Positions 30,495-40,750 of a DNA stretch of 64,000 bases are shown here, in pieces (the stretch's first letter is position 1; each line of letters opens with the position of its first letter). The notes beneath the pieces were generated by a model that was given only the letters and a program-made list of their open reading frames with translations, made no database searches and was not told where the DNA came from. The position numbers were made by a program, and so were the translations under genes. The DNA is from Candidatus Poribacteria bacterium. Lineage in GTDB: Bacteria > Poribacteria > WGA-4E > WGA-3G. The stretch spans positions 80,406 to 144,405 of the forward strand of contig JAPPCZ010000109.1 in NCBI GenBank assembly GCA_028824685.1, in the 5' to 3' direction.

Positions 30495-31940
30495 TCATTG
30501 TGTAACTGACAACACCCAGTCCCGAATCAAATTCAAAACTTCTGGCGAAATTGTTTCTTCAATCACAGCATATTCATTGACCAAACCTGTAGTTGCCCGT
30601 TGAAACAGATGATTGTGTTTCGGTAGTTGATGTATCGTTACATTAGGGTTTCCACCTTGCTCAAGAGCAGTCGCGATGGCAGTGAGATTTTGTTCCACAT
30701 CTACCTGTACATCAAGTTCACCGTTAAGTGCAAGCACAGGCACCTTCACTTTTTTAAGGGCAGATTGTGGATTGAATGCAAGAAAATATCGCATCCAGGG
30801 GTTAAGTACTTGTTCAACTGCTGCTTGCACTTGCGTTTCGTCCTGTTGATCAGTGGGAATACCGTTTGTCTCAAACTGCTTGCGGACGATTTCAGCGACC
30901 TGTTGTCGTAGATCATCGTCTGCTAAATCTGATGCTAATGTTATAAACAACTGATCAAGTAGCATTAGTAAGGTCCGCTTATGTTCTCCCGCGATTCCCA
31001 CAGCATCAAAGATACGTTCGTTCTGTTTGCGCAACAGTTCTGCACCGAGAACTCCCGGGGCAGCCATTAGCACAATAAAGTTTATGTCGTTACTACGACT
31101 GGCAACGATGGCAGCAATCGCACCTCCTTCGCTATGACCAATTAGTCCGACATAATTGATTCGGTCATCTTTCTTGAGAAAATCAACACCTGCTTCCACG
31201 TCGGTTGCGAAGTCTGCTGTTGTCGGCGGTTTTGGGTGTGGTGTTGACTTGCCGATGCCAGGGTCGTCAACGCGTAGCACAGCAATGCCAGCGCGCGTTA
31301 AGTGATCAGCAATCACCCAAAATGGTTTGTGTCCAAATAGTGTCTGATCCCGGTCCTGCAAACCGCTCCCAGAGATAAGCAGTGCTGCAGGAAATGGTCC
31401 GTCACCTTTTGGTAACGTCAAAGTACCAGCGAGGTTGACTGTGCCGTTTTTAAACGCAACTTCTTCGATTTTGTAAGGGAAAGGTGGTTTTGGCTCCTGC
31501 GGTCTTTTAGGAGTAACAATAGTTTCGCGGGAAAGTTGAAAATCAAATGTGGCCCCGCCTTGGATGAATTTACCACTAATGATACCGTCGTTTAGATGTC
31601 CATCAAATGTAGGATTGCCCGGTACACCACGGATTACAAATTTGACGCTGATTTTATTATTGGTTTCTACAATATGGATGTTGGACAACGGTAGACCTTT
31701 AGCACCTTGGGTGGGAATATCAATAGTACCGCTCCAATTGTTGTCTTTGATGGACAGATCAACCTTTATGACCAATGGTTGAATCGGAGTGTGGATTTTT
31801 CCTTCCCAGTGACCAGCGACACGATCCTCAGCGTGGGAAATCGAGAGACCTACCACTACTATTGTCATAATGACGAAAAGTGTTGAGAGTAAACCAGATC
31901 CTATCTGTAACAGGAAACGCTGATGAAGGCTGCTTTGCAC
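30495..31940 (-). CDS. Alpha/beta hydrolase (serine aminopeptidase-like), secreted
   Basis: FPAALLISGSGLQDRDQTLFGHKPF, IGHSEGGAIAAIVAS nucleophile elbow, PVLALNGELDVQV; signal peptide. Confidence 0.88.
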   Translation of the reverse strand: MQSSLHQRFLLQIGSGLLSTLFVIMTIVVVGLSISHAEDRVAGHWEGKIHTPIQPLVIKVDLSIKDNNWSGTIDIPTQGAKGLPLSNIHIVETNNKISVKFVIRGVPGNPTFDGHLNDGIISGKFIQGGATFDFQLSRETIVTPKRPQEPKPPFPYKIEEVAFKNGTVNLAGTLTLPKGDGPFPAALLISGSGLQDRDQTLFGHKPFWVIADHLTRAGIAVLRVDDPGIGKSTPHPKPPTTADFATDVEAGVDFLKKDDRINYVGLIGHSEGGAIAAIVASRSNDINFIVLMAAPGVLGAELLRKQNERIFDAVGIAGEHKRTLLMLLDQLFITLASDLADDDLRQQVAEIVRKQFETNGIPTDQQDETQVQAAVEQVLNPWMRYFLAFNPQSALKKVKVPVLALNGELDVQVDVEQNLTAIATALEQGGNPNVTIHQLPKHNHLFQRATTGLVNEYAVIEETISPEVLNLIRDWVLSVTQ

Positions 31941-31952
31941 TTACTTTGACCC

Positions 31953-32717
31953 TTACCGATTGGCTTTTATGTTTCCCCAAGTAGTGGCTAATTTCCCTGC
32001 GGGGTAAACCGCCAACGCTGAATTGAAGCCTTTTGTCATAAGGGCTTTAATATCAGCTTCAGTTAATGCGATATTGAAAAACGCGACCTCGTCAAAGACA
32101 CCTGAATAATATTGTCCCCATTGATGCAAAAAAGTCGCCCCGATACCGATATCCGTGAAAATATAGGTATCAACAACTGTGTCCTCTTTTTTGCCATTGT
32201 AATAACCCGTCGCGTTTCCCTCGCCATCCAATACAAACGCATAGTGTCCCCATTTATTGTCATCAAATTTTGGGATGACGGGTTTCCACGCCCTGCCCCA
32301 AATGTCAACCGCGCCACTTTGGAACCGAATTGCGAAGGCAGGATTCGTTGGACCACTGAGATTTGATATTAACCGATCATCATCGGTGGCATCACTCGGT
32401 TTCGCCCACAGAACCAATGTAATCTCCCCAGACAACCCTAAATTGCCGACGACTACATGACCTTTACTCTCATTTCCGTTGAATTCCAGCGCAGATCCGA
32501 ACTGACCATTCTTTGTCCATTTCGGACTGTTCACAAGTTTTCCGTCATTGGCATTTTCAGAGGAATCCTTCGCTGTATTACCCTTACCCTCATCAAATAG
32601 CCACATCCCGATAACGGTTTTTGGATCAAATTCGGCATTGCTGATGTCAGCAAACACCATGCTCATGAGAATTAAACTGATACACGCAAACATTAGATTC
32701 GCCATTACGATTTTCAT
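31953..32717 (-). CDS. Secreted LamG (concanavalin-like) domain protein
   Basis: GMWLFDEGKGNTAKDSSENANDGKLVNSPKWTKNGQFGSALEFNG; GVFDEVAFFNIALTEADIKALMTKGF. Confidence 0.88.
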   Translation of the reverse strand: MKIVMANLMFACISLILMSMVFADISNAEFDPKTVIGMWLFDEGKGNTAKDSSENANDGKLVNSPKWTKNGQFGSALEFNGNESKGHVVVGNLGLSGEITLVLWAKPSDATDDDRLISNLSGPTNPAFAIRFQSGAVDIWGRAWKPVIPKFDDNKWGHYAFVLDGEGNATGYYNGKKEDTVVDTYIFTDIGIGATFLHQWGQYYSGVFDEVAFFNIALTEADIKALMTKGFNSALAVYPAGKLATTWGNIKANR

Positions 32718-32988
32718 TGTAATAACTCCCTTTTTAACGTGAGTTCGATATTATAACCTGAGTTCAACACAACATTTTTTTAATTAAACATATGCTAAAA
32801 TTTTCAGAGCCAGTCCTTAGAGCAGATGCGAAAACTGCCGGTAAATCCAGTCTTAATAAGGGTTCTCATCATTTTTTGAAACACAACAATTTCAGAGTAG
32901 CTCTGAAATTTCCGTATATCTTCTGAAAGATTCTGACAATTGTTTCAAGAAAAGAAGTTTGGAAACAACCTTCAAAAAGGCTAAATTA

Positions 32989-33158
32989 TTATAGTGAATT
33001 TTACAATTAACTTTACATTTGATTTGTAGGAGGGAACTCCGATTCCCGACTACTATTGAGTTTCGTCGCGATTCGGAAATCGCTCCCACTGAATGTCAAA
33101 AGCGCATTCAGCGTTGATTCACAGAAGATATGTCAACATATTTCTATAATTCACTATA
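32989..33158. repeat. 170-bp MITE-like element
   Basis: Perfect 12-bp terminal inverted repeats TTATAGTGAATT / AATTCACTATAA enclosing TGTAGGAGGGAACTCCGATTCCCGAC...GTCGCGATTCGGAAATCGCTCCCACT. Confidence 0.8.
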
Positions 33159-33190
33159 AAAGGATGCTGTTGAGAATATCAATATTATCG

Positions 33191-33403
33191 TCACACCTTC
33201 TTATATTTTTTATCAAGGAGTGCAAAAAGCACATCAGTCTTTAACGGTTCACCATCTTTATCCTGAATAGAAATTTCTTTGTCAACTATTGCGTTGCGTA
33301 GTTGTCGTTCAACCTTTTTTCGCGTGCTACTGCTTGTAGATGCTATGCCTGCAGCTAAACCTATAGTCAAACCTAAACTAAGACCTAAAGCGTAACCTTC
33401 CAT
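33191..33403 (-). CDS. Small hypothetical protein with glycine-rich hydrophobic N-terminus
   Basis: MEGYALGLSLGLTIGLAAGIASTSSSTRKKVERQL...; AAGGAGGG RBS upstream of ATG at 33403 supports this start rather than 33439. Confidence 0.7.
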   Translation of the reverse strand: MEGYALGLSLGLTIGLAAGIASTSSSTRKKVERQLRNAIVDKEISIQDKDGEPLKTDVLFALLDKKYKKV

Positions 33404-33686
33404 AATAACGTTCCCTCCTTGTTTTTGTATTAAACTCATATTGAGTAAGGACTAAGGATTCAAAGGAAATGGGATCTGAAACGGAAAGAAAAGGACACGA
33501 ATTATTTCCCTTTCTTTCACTATTTTATCATATCCTTATGTTTTACTCAATATGGCTTCATTGTAAAACTTAATTATTGGAGTGCTGTTACTGGCACGTG
33601 TATAAAGCATCAATCAGCACCAAATGTGCCTGCGATTACTGAGGATGTCTTGAGTGTATTTGAATGTATTTCCACGGATATTCATA

Positions 33687-35639
33687 CTATTTCGGTGCTT
33701 TTGTAACGTTTTCGGTGGAAGTAATGTCCCACAGAAGTATCGTGCCGTCGTAACTTCTACTTGCAAGCGTTGCTCCATCTGGACTGAACGATATGTTTTC
33801 AACAATATGTGTGTGTCCAACAAGAACTCGATTTTGCTTTCCTGTTACAACATCCCATAGTTGGATTTTTTTATCAATACTGCCACTTGCAAGTGTTTGT
33901 CCGTCTGGACTAAACGACACACACAAAACCCAATTTTGCACATTGATAGTTTTCTTGTGTTCTCCAGTAGCAACATCCCACAAACGGATTGCCCCATTCC
34001 TTACTAAAGAATTTGACTGCAGTCCCTCCGCGCTGGCGAGCGTTTTTCCATCCGAGCTAAACGCGATTTTACGGATAACACGCGTAACGTCTTGATTTGT
34101 TAGGATTTGTCTATGTCTGCCTGTTGCGACATTCCATAAGCGAATGTTGCTATCGTTCGACCCACCAACACTGGCAAGTATTTTTCCATCCGGACTAAAC
34201 AGCAGATGCTTGATATAATCCGTATGTCCTGTTAAAGTTTGCTTGTGTTTTCCTGTGGTTGCATCCCAGAGACGAAGAGTAGTGTCTCCAGTTGCGATTG
34301 TTTTTCCATCCGAGCTAAACGATAAACTGCTGACTGAAGATTCATGTCCTTTGAGCGTTTTCTTACGTTTACCGGTGTTGACATCCCATAAGCGAACCGT
34401 TTTGTCCCAACTTCCGGTTGCGATTGTTTTTTTATCCGTACTGAACGATAGACTTGAAACATAACGCTTATGTCCCTTAAAGATTTGTGTGTGCTTACCT
34501 GTGGCCGCGTCCCATAAGAGCACTAATCCGTTTTTAGTTCCACTTGCGATGGTCTTGCTATCTGGGCTAAAAGACACGCTTGAGAGATTTACGCTATGTC
34601 TTATGATTGGGTTTTTCTGTTTCCCAGTGGTTATATCCCACAAATGGATAACATTACCCACCGAATAGTTCCATCCGACACTTGCAAGAGTCTTCCCATC
34701 CGGACTAAACGCGACTCCTGAAATATACAATTTATGCCTTTTTAGTGTTTTCATTCGTTTGCCTGTGTCTGTATTCCACAAACAGATTGTTTTATCACGA
34801 CTTCCAGTTGCGATTGTTTTTCCATCCGGACTGAATGCAAGAGTAAAAATATTATTTTTATGTCCACTGAGGATTTGCTTTTGTTTTCCAGAATTAACAT
34901 CCCATAAGCGGATAGTATCTCCTAATCCTCCAGTTGCGATTGTTTTTCCATCCGAGCTAAATGATATACACTTGACAGCCCACTCATGCCCTGTAAGCGT
35001 TTGCTTTTTCTCACCTGTAACCACATCCCATAGCAGAATGCTTTCACCTGCGCGTCGACTCGCGAGGGTTTTACCGTCTGGACTGAACGCGCTGTAACCG
35101 TCCATGGCATAATAATGTCCCATGATTGTTTTCTTATTCGCACCTGTAGCAATATCCCATAGATTAATCTCTCTAAAACCCGCACTTGCGATTGTTTTTC
35201 CATCCGGACTAAACGACACATTGTCGAATCCCCATCTATCTCCTATGAAAGTTTTCTTGTGCACCCCAGTAGCAACATCCCATAAGCGAATGCTCCCATC
35301 TTCACTTGCGCTTGCGAGTATTTTACTATCTGAGCTGAATGTCACATTATTAATTTTATCTGTATGTCCAGCGAGCAAGGCATGTGCCTCACCGCTATTC
35401 ACATCATAGAGCCAAACACCGATAGAACTGACAACAGCGAGTAATTTTCCATTTGGAGAATACTGTATCTTATTGATACTACCTTTGCCGATACGTGCTT
35501 TCGCGCCTTCGGGTAAGTACCACTGTGGGGAATCGTAGGAGAAAGTATCTGGCTGATTTAGCATTGAAACGAGGCTAAAAATCAATACGATTGAAACAAT
35601 ACTGAGAATTAAGAATATGAAAATTAATTTGGTTTTCAT
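33687..35639 (-). CDS. WD40-repeat protein (14 recognisable repeats), membrane-anchored or secreted
   Basis: Fourteen (L/I)W(D/N/Y)-type blade ends with SFSPDGKTIATG/LASG segments; N-terminal hydrophobic helix. Confidence 0.93.
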   Translation of the reverse strand: MKTKLIFIFLILSIVSIVLIFSLVSMLNQPDTFSYDSPQWYLPEGAKARIGKGSINKIQYSPNGKLLAVVSSIGVWLYDVNSGEAHALLAGHTDKINNVTFSSDSKILASASEDGSIRLWDVATGVHKKTFIGDRWGFDNVSFSPDGKTIASAGFREINLWDIATGANKKTIMGHYYAMDGYSAFSPDGKTLASRRAGESILLWDVVTGEKKQTLTGHEWAVKCISFSSDGKTIATGGLGDTIRLWDVNSGKQKQILSGHKNNIFTLAFSPDGKTIATGSRDKTICLWNTDTGKRMKTLKRHKLYISGVAFSPDGKTLASVGWNYSVGNVIHLWDITTGKQKNPIIRHSVNLSSVSFSPDSKTIASGTKNGLVLLWDAATGKHTQIFKGHKRYVSSLSFSTDKKTIATGSWDKTVRLWDVNTGKRKKTLKGHESSVSSLSFSSDGKTIATGDTTLRLWDATTGKHKQTLTGHTDYIKHLLFSPDGKILASVGGSNDSNIRLWNVATGRHRQILTNQDVTRVIRKIAFSSDGKTLASAEGLQSNSLVRNGAIRLWDVATGEHKKTINVQNWVLCVSFSPDGQTLASGSIDKKIQLWDVVTGKQNRVLVGHTHIVENISFSPDGATLASRSYDGTILLWDITSTENVTKAPK

Positions 35640-35683
35640 TAGATGAGACTCCTTCTAATAACAGCGTGCTCACAGGTAAAACT

Positions 35684-36799
35684 CTATTTTCTCAGAGGCT
35701 TGATGTCTACTATAGGCGTGAGATCCCATAAGATTACGCGTCTATTACTAAACCCAGTGGCAAGCGTCAAACCATCCGGACTGAATGCCGAACTATAGAT
35801 ACCTGTTCCTTCTCTCATAAAGGTTTGCACGTGCTGTCCTGTGACGACATCCCAGATTCGGATCATAAAATGGTCATTATCACATGCGAAGATGCGTCCA
35901 GCAGCATTGAAAGATACACTCCAGTTGGTGCCTTTACGGCCAGCAAGTATGTTTTTTTGCTCACTTGATGTTATGTCCCACACGCGGACGGTACCGTCTA
36001 TACCAGCACTCGCAAGCATCGTTCCATCCTGACTAAATACTATTGTAAAGATTCCTCCGATATGTCCTGTGAGTGTTTTTTGATGCTTGCCCGTTGCTGC
36101 TTCCCACAGACGAATAGTGCCGTCTCCACTCCCACTGACGAGGGTTTTCCCATCCGGACTGAACACTACACTTGAAACATAATCTGTATGTCCAGTTATC
36201 GTTTTCTTCTGTCTTCCTGTGGCAGCATCCCATAGACGGATAGTTTTATCTACACTTCCACTGACAAGTGTCTCTCCATCTGGACTGAAGGCTACGCTTG
36301 AAACATAATCTGTATGCCCCCTAAAATATTTAGGTATTCCTGTAGCCGTGTTCCACACACGGACAGTTTTGTTCTTACCGCCATTCGCGAATTTTCCACC
36401 ATCTGGGCTAAACGTTAAGTTTGAACCGTAAGGTTTATCATTAAAAGATGTTCGTGTGCTCCACGCCCAGCTTCTTTCCGAATATAAGTTAACAATATCT
36501 GCTGTATGTTTTCTGAGGGGCTGCTTGTACTCCCCTGTGATCGCATTCCATAGATGAATAGGTGAACGATCACTTGTTATCGCGAGAGTTTGACCATCTG
36601 GACTGAATACTACACCTCCAACAGCATTCAGAGATTCATAAAAAGGTTTTTCTGTTCTATGTTTGATTACATCAGGGCTGAGAATGATACGGACTTTAGC
36701 ACCTGCAGGTAGGTCACAATCTTGAGCTTCATTGCTCGGTAGGTAGGTTATTGAAATAATGAAAACCAATAAAAAGATCGAAATCAACACTTTTTTCAT
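35684..36799 (-). CDS. WD40-repeat protein (7 recognisable repeats), secreted
   Basis: HLWNAITGE, RVWNTATG, RLWDAATGRQ, RLWEAATGKH, RVWDITSSE, RIWDVVTGQ, ILWDLTPI; signal peptide. Confidence 0.93.
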   Translation of the reverse strand: MKKVLISIFLLVFIISITYLPSNEAQDCDLPAGAKVRIILSPDVIKHRTEKPFYESLNAVGGVVFSPDGQTLAITSDRSPIHLWNAITGEYKQPLRKHTADIVNLYSERSWAWSTRTSFNDKPYGSNLTFSPDGGKFANGGKNKTVRVWNTATGIPKYFRGHTDYVSSVAFSPDGETLVSGSVDKTIRLWDAATGRQKKTITGHTDYVSSVVFSPDGKTLVSGSGDGTIRLWEAATGKHQKTLTGHIGGIFTIVFSQDGTMLASAGIDGTVRVWDITSSEQKNILAGRKGTNWSVSFNAAGRIFACDNDHFMIRIWDVVTGQHVQTFMREGTGIYSSAFSPDGLTLATGFSNRRVILWDLTPIVDIKPLRK

Positions 36800-36886
36800 C
36801 TATAAATTTCCTTTTCACACTTCTATGCTGTAAGGACGTGCTTGGACTCTGTGCGGTTAGGAACCGCCCTACCAAATGATGATTTT

Positions 36887-36924
36887 ATATTCTGTAGGGA
36901 CGATATCTCGTCCCTACAGAATAT
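36887..36924. repeat. 38-bp near-perfect palindrome
   Basis: ATATTCTGTAGGGACGATA / TCTCGTCCCTACAGAATAT, one mismatch. Confidence 0.85.
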
Positions 36925-36934
36925 CAGGAGCCAA

Positions 36935-37903
36935 CTAATCAATAGACACTTTCGTCTTCTCTTTTGCTGATTCGTAAGTGGCTAAGACAACCGCAACTGC
37001 ATGTTTGCCACCCCTACCATCAATCATCGGGGTTTTGTTGTCACGGATACATTCGACAAAATGGGTCAGTTCGCCGACAACATGGCTCGGGCCGGAACGG
37101 TCAGGGACAATCTCTTCCCAATCACCACCACGTTTTTTGAGATATGCGAGATCTGCTCCCATATCAAGACGGAGCGAACCTTCGGAGCCATCAATGATTG
37201 TTTCATTTGTGCCACGAGCACCGAGGAAACCACCCCAGCGTAGGATGCCAACAGTGCCAGTGTCGTAACGGATGAGGGAGACGGTATAGTCCTCCCAATC
37301 GTCATGCCCAGAGAAGCTACCGACTTCCGCTGCGACGGTCAGCGCGGTACCTCCGAACCAGTTGATTAGGTCGGATTTGTGGATGCCGTTTTCTAACAAT
37401 CCACCGACAGTACCATACCAACTATCCGGTCTGCCGCGCGGGGCATTATAGGGACCCGTATAATCGGTTTCAATATAGACAACATCGCCGATGTCCCCAT
37501 TATCCACCATCTTTCTGCCGAGTTCATGTACAGGATAGAAGCGGAGGACTTGTCCGACCATCAGATGTGTCCCAGCTTTGTCCGATGCTTCAATCATCTC
37601 ATCCGCGTCTTCAAGTGTTAAAGAAAGCGGTTTTTCACAGAAGGCGTGTACGCCTGCTTCTGCCGCGTCAACGACAACTTTAGTATGTGCCACAGGAGGC
37701 GTTGCGACAACAACACCGTCAACGAGTGGAAAGAGTTCTTGATAGTCTTGGAATGCACGGATGTTGTGTCGTTCAGCGACAGCTTTTGCAGCATCAAGTC
37801 GTAGGTCAGCGACACCTACGAATTCACAATTTTCTACATTGGGGAGTGAGTTGCAATGGCCATTACCCATGCCACCTACCCCGATAACACCTATCCGAAT
37901 CAT
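36935..37903 (-). CDS. Gfo/Idh/MocA family oxidoreductase
   Basis: IRIGVIGVGGMGNGHCNSL Rossmann motif; VHAFCEKPLSLTLEDADEMIEA. Confidence 0.95.
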   Translation of the reverse strand: MIRIGVIGVGGMGNGHCNSLPNVENCEFVGVADLRLDAAKAVAERHNIRAFQDYQELFPLVDGVVVATPPVAHTKVVVDAAEAGVHAFCEKPLSLTLEDADEMIEASDKAGTHLMVGQVLRFYPVHELGRKMVDNGDIGDVVYIETDYTGPYNAPRGRPDSWYGTVGGLLENGIHKSDLINWFGGTALTVAAEVGSFSGHDDWEDYTVSLIRYDTGTVGILRWGGFLGARGTNETIIDGSEGSLRLDMGADLAYLKKRGGDWEEIVPDRSGPSHVVGELTHFVECIRDNKTPMIDGRGGKHAVAVVLATYESAKEKTKVSID

Positions 37904-38050
37904 AATTCTATTCCTTTTATGAAGGTTAATATGTTATTGTGTAGAGAATTTACCTTAAAGTAAGGTTGATGTCAATTTGTTTATGGCTGTTAGTGTTTCG
38001 TTGTGTCTAATGTTCTAAACAAAGGATAGTCATAGAGTCTTGATCTTGCC

Positions 38051-38725
38051 TTAATCGGTGATTTTCCGCCCCTTCACTAACCATATTACAATTGAGATAG
38101 ATATCACAACACCGAAACCGAGAAGCATTAAATTTGTATAGGCAGAAATTTTGTTACCAAGGTAGGTGTAAGCAGCAGTTGCAGGAAGCTGGCCGAGGCC
38201 AGTGGCAAGCCAGAAACCGAGGAATCGTATCCGTGTCAAACCTGCGGCATAGCTAACAACATCAAATGGAATATACGGGATAAGACGGGCAATTAAGATC
38301 GCATAGTTGCCGTATCTTTGAATGAATTGGTCAGTTTTGTTAACAACGGGTTGACTGACAATTTTGGCAACATGTTTCGCACCCAGAAAACGGGCAATGT
38401 AGAAGCAGAGGGCGGCACCAAGCATCGCGCTGCTCCACGATAGCAACATACCCCACCAGAATCCAAAGAGCGCACCGTTGGCTATTGTGATTAGGAACGC
38501 AGGCAACGGCGCAATGACGCTCTGGAAGATCATGAGAGTCGCTGAGATGAGCGGGGCAAACAAACCGTAACCTGCAATATATTCACGCGCTGTTTCAATG
38601 CTTTGGAACGCGGCGATAAGTTCAAGGAGGAATTCTTGAATCTGCCTAAAGAACAGTATCAGACAAAGAATTAGGATTCCAACTATAAGGAATGCAAGCG
38701 TTTTGCGGGGAAGTTTTTTGGACAT
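38051..38725 (-). CDS. TVP38/TMEM64 (DedA-like/VTT) family membrane protein
   Basis: ALFGFWWGMLLSWSSAMLGAALCFYIARFLG; RLIPYIPFDVVSYAAGLTRIRFLGFWLATGLGQLP. Confidence 0.9.
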   Translation of the reverse strand: MSKKLPRKTLAFLIVGILILCLILFFRQIQEFLLELIAAFQSIETAREYIAGYGLFAPLISATLMIFQSVIAPLPAFLITIANGALFGFWWGMLLSWSSAMLGAALCFYIARFLGAKHVAKIVSQPVVNKTDQFIQRYGNYAILIARLIPYIPFDVVSYAAGLTRIRFLGFWLATGLGQLPATAAYTYLGNKISAYTNLMLLGFGVVISISIVIWLVKGRKITD

Positions 38726-38810
38726 TTACTAATAGTCCAGAAATGTCACTGATTAGAATTGTAAGACTTGTTCACAAGAGGGAACTACTCAATCCAAGAT
38801 TCTCTACCAA

Positions 38811-39752
38811 TTATTCATCTTGCTGGATAGCATGAATTAATGCCTGACTCATTCGGTTGCGCAGTGCTTGTTGTCGCTCCTCAGACCATTGATAAAAGCC
38901 CTCTCCTGATTTTACACCAAGTTTATCGGATTTAACCATTTCTCGGAGGAGTGGATTGATTTCAAAGGAACTGTTCAGGTCTTTGTAGAGTTCCTCAAAG
39001 GCATCAAGCACCAAATCCCATCCCGCAAGTTCAAAGACTTCAAATGGGCCTGCGACGCTGAGTCGCCTACCAAAGCTATTGCGTACGACGAGATCAACTG
39101 TCTCAGCACTGGCGATGCCTTGTTCAACAATTGCAAATGCTTCTCGGATTAGTGCAGCTTGCAGCCTGGGACCTACGAAACCGAGTGCCTCTTTTTCTAT
39201 AATTGCTGGTGTTTTGCCAATGGAAGTGAGAAGATCAAACGTTACGGACACTGTTTCATCGGATGTATCAGGGCTGCGAATCAGTTCAACGAGCGGAATC
39301 AGATAAGGTGGATTGAAGTAGTGGGTGTTGAGTATCTTATCGGCACGTTTCGTATTTGCTCCAATTTGGCTGGGCATTAACGCTGTTGTGTTGCTTGCTA
39401 AGATTGTATGCGATTGACATAAAGAATCTAATTCTTCAAAAATCTGCTGTTTGAGAGGCAGATTTTCAGAAACGGCTTCAACGACAAAATCAGCGGTTTC
39501 CACCGCTACGTCAAGATTAACGGTGGTCAGGATACGCTGCTTTGTTTCAGGAATGCTTGTCTTTTGGATGACATCGTTTTCGGCGAGAAGTGTTAAGTTC
39601 TTGCTAATTTGAACGCGTGCATTGTCCAGTGTTTCTTCAGTAATGTCGTGGAGTTGGACTTGATAACCTGCACCTGCAAATTCTTGTGCGATACCGTGTC
39701 CCATCAATCCTGCGCCGATAACGGCAATGTTTGTTATTTTTTTGTCTGACAA
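38811..39752 (-). CDS. 3-hydroxyacyl-CoA dehydrogenase family protein
   Basis: NIAVIGAGLMGHGIAQEFAGAGYQVQLHDI, SNTTALMPSQIG, THYFNPPYLIPLVELI. Start assigned to TTG at 39752 with GGAG upstream; the track start 39848 would overlap rsmI. Confidence 0.88.
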   Translation of the reverse strand: MSDKKITNIAVIGAGLMGHGIAQEFAGAGYQVQLHDITEETLDNARVQISKNLTLLAENDVIQKTSIPETKQRILTTVNLDVAVETADFVVEAVSENLPLKQQIFEELDSLCQSHTILASNTTALMPSQIGANTKRADKILNTHYFNPPYLIPLVELIRSPDTSDETVSVTFDLLTSIGKTPAIIEKEALGFVGPRLQAALIREAFAIVEQGIASAETVDLVVRNSFGRRLSVAGPFEVFELAGWDLVLDAFEELYKDLNSSFEINPLLREMVKSDKLGVKSGEGFYQWSEERQQALRNRMSQALIHAIQQDE

Positions 39753-39753
39753 T

Positions 39754-40434
39754 TTATGCTCCAATAACAATAGTAAATTCCCCGCGGGGTTTAGAGGTTC
39801 GGAATTTTTCCAATGCTTGGCTGATCTTTCCGCGGAATATCTCTTCAAACCGTTTGGTCAGTTCACGCGCGATAACGATGTCGCGTTCTCCCATCACGTC
39901 AAGCGCATCCTCAAGAAAACGACAGAGTCGATGCGGTGATTCAAAGAGAATTAACGTTCGTTCTTCATCTGCAAGTTGTGTTAATTGACGTTTTCGTTTC
40001 CCCGATTTCGGAGAAAGGAAGCCTTCAAAGGTAAAGTTATGCAGCGGCAGACCCGACACAGCCGCCGCCGCAAGGATAGCCGATGGGCCGGGTATCGGAA
40101 TGATCGAAACGGCTTCAGCAATGCACTCTTGTAGAAGCGGGTAACCAGGGTCAGAAATAGTAGGAGTGCCAGCATCTGATACAAGCGCAACGGAGTCTCC
40201 TTCCTTCAACCGTGCGATCAACTTTTCAGATTTTGTTTGTTGGTTTCCTTCAAAATAACTCGTGAGTGGGGTTTTGATTTCGTAATGTGTTAACAATCTG
40301 CGTGTTTGTCGGGTATCTTCAGCAGCGATAAGGTCAACCTCTTTGAGGATACGAAGTGCGCGTAAGGTGATGTCCTCTAAATTTCCGATCGGTGTACTGA
40401 CGAGGTAAAGGGTACCAGGGGCAATGTTATGCAT
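39754..40434 (-). CDS. rsmI: 16S rRNA (cytidine(1402)-2'-O)-methyltransferase
   Basis: GTLYLVSTPIGNLEDITLRALRILKEVDLIAAEDTR, SDAGTPTISDPGYPLL, IPIPGPSAILAAAAVSGLP. Confidence 0.96.
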   Translation of the reverse strand: MHNIAPGTLYLVSTPIGNLEDITLRALRILKEVDLIAAEDTRQTRRLLTHYEIKTPLTSYFEGNQQTKSEKLIARLKEGDSVALVSDAGTPTISDPGYPLLQECIAEAVSIIPIPGPSAILAAAAVSGLPLHNFTFEGFLSPKSGKRKRQLTQLADEERTLILFESPHRLCRFLEDALDVMGERDIVIARELTKRFEEIFRGKISQALEKFRTSKPRGEFTIVIGA

Positions 40435-40453
40435 TATTTTATCAGATCAGAAC

Positions 40454-40740
40454 TTACGCAGTCTTGAAGATTATTGAAGGATTTGAAAGTTGATGTCGTA
40501 AATAATCATCCAATAAGCTATCTTTAAGATCATAAATCGTTCTACCAACTGCACGGGCAGCACGCTTCAAACAGACCCATACTTGAAAACAACACGCAAT
40601 ATGATTTCTTTGAGCACGCAACACACGACATTGGCATTTGCCAATACCGGTCACTTGTTTGATCTCACGATGGAGTTCTTCAATCTTCCAGCGCACGCGA
40701 TATGCTTGCTCTGTGGCATCCGCATCCGATTGAAATAAAC
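40454..40740 (-). pseudogene. C-terminal remnant of a DDE transposase (IS4/IS701-like)
   Basis: SLFQSDADATEQAYRVRWKIEELHREIKQVTGIGKCQCRVLRAQRNHIACCFQVWVCLKRAARAVGRTIYDLKDSLLDDYL; no N-terminal catalytic portion upstream. Confidence 0.8.
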
Positions 40741-40750
40741 TATTACAACC

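Noticed and set aside
33793-35409. Plus-strand ORFs opposite the WD40 gene with repeated SHKRxxxxLPVAIVFPSxLN peptides
   Set aside because: Repetition comes from the WD40 repeats read on the wrong strand.
38811-39848. Longest-start version of the hydroxyacyl-CoA dehydrogenase
   Set aside because: The extra N-terminal residues overlap rsmI coding sequence; TTG at 39752 right after the rsmI stop is more plausible.
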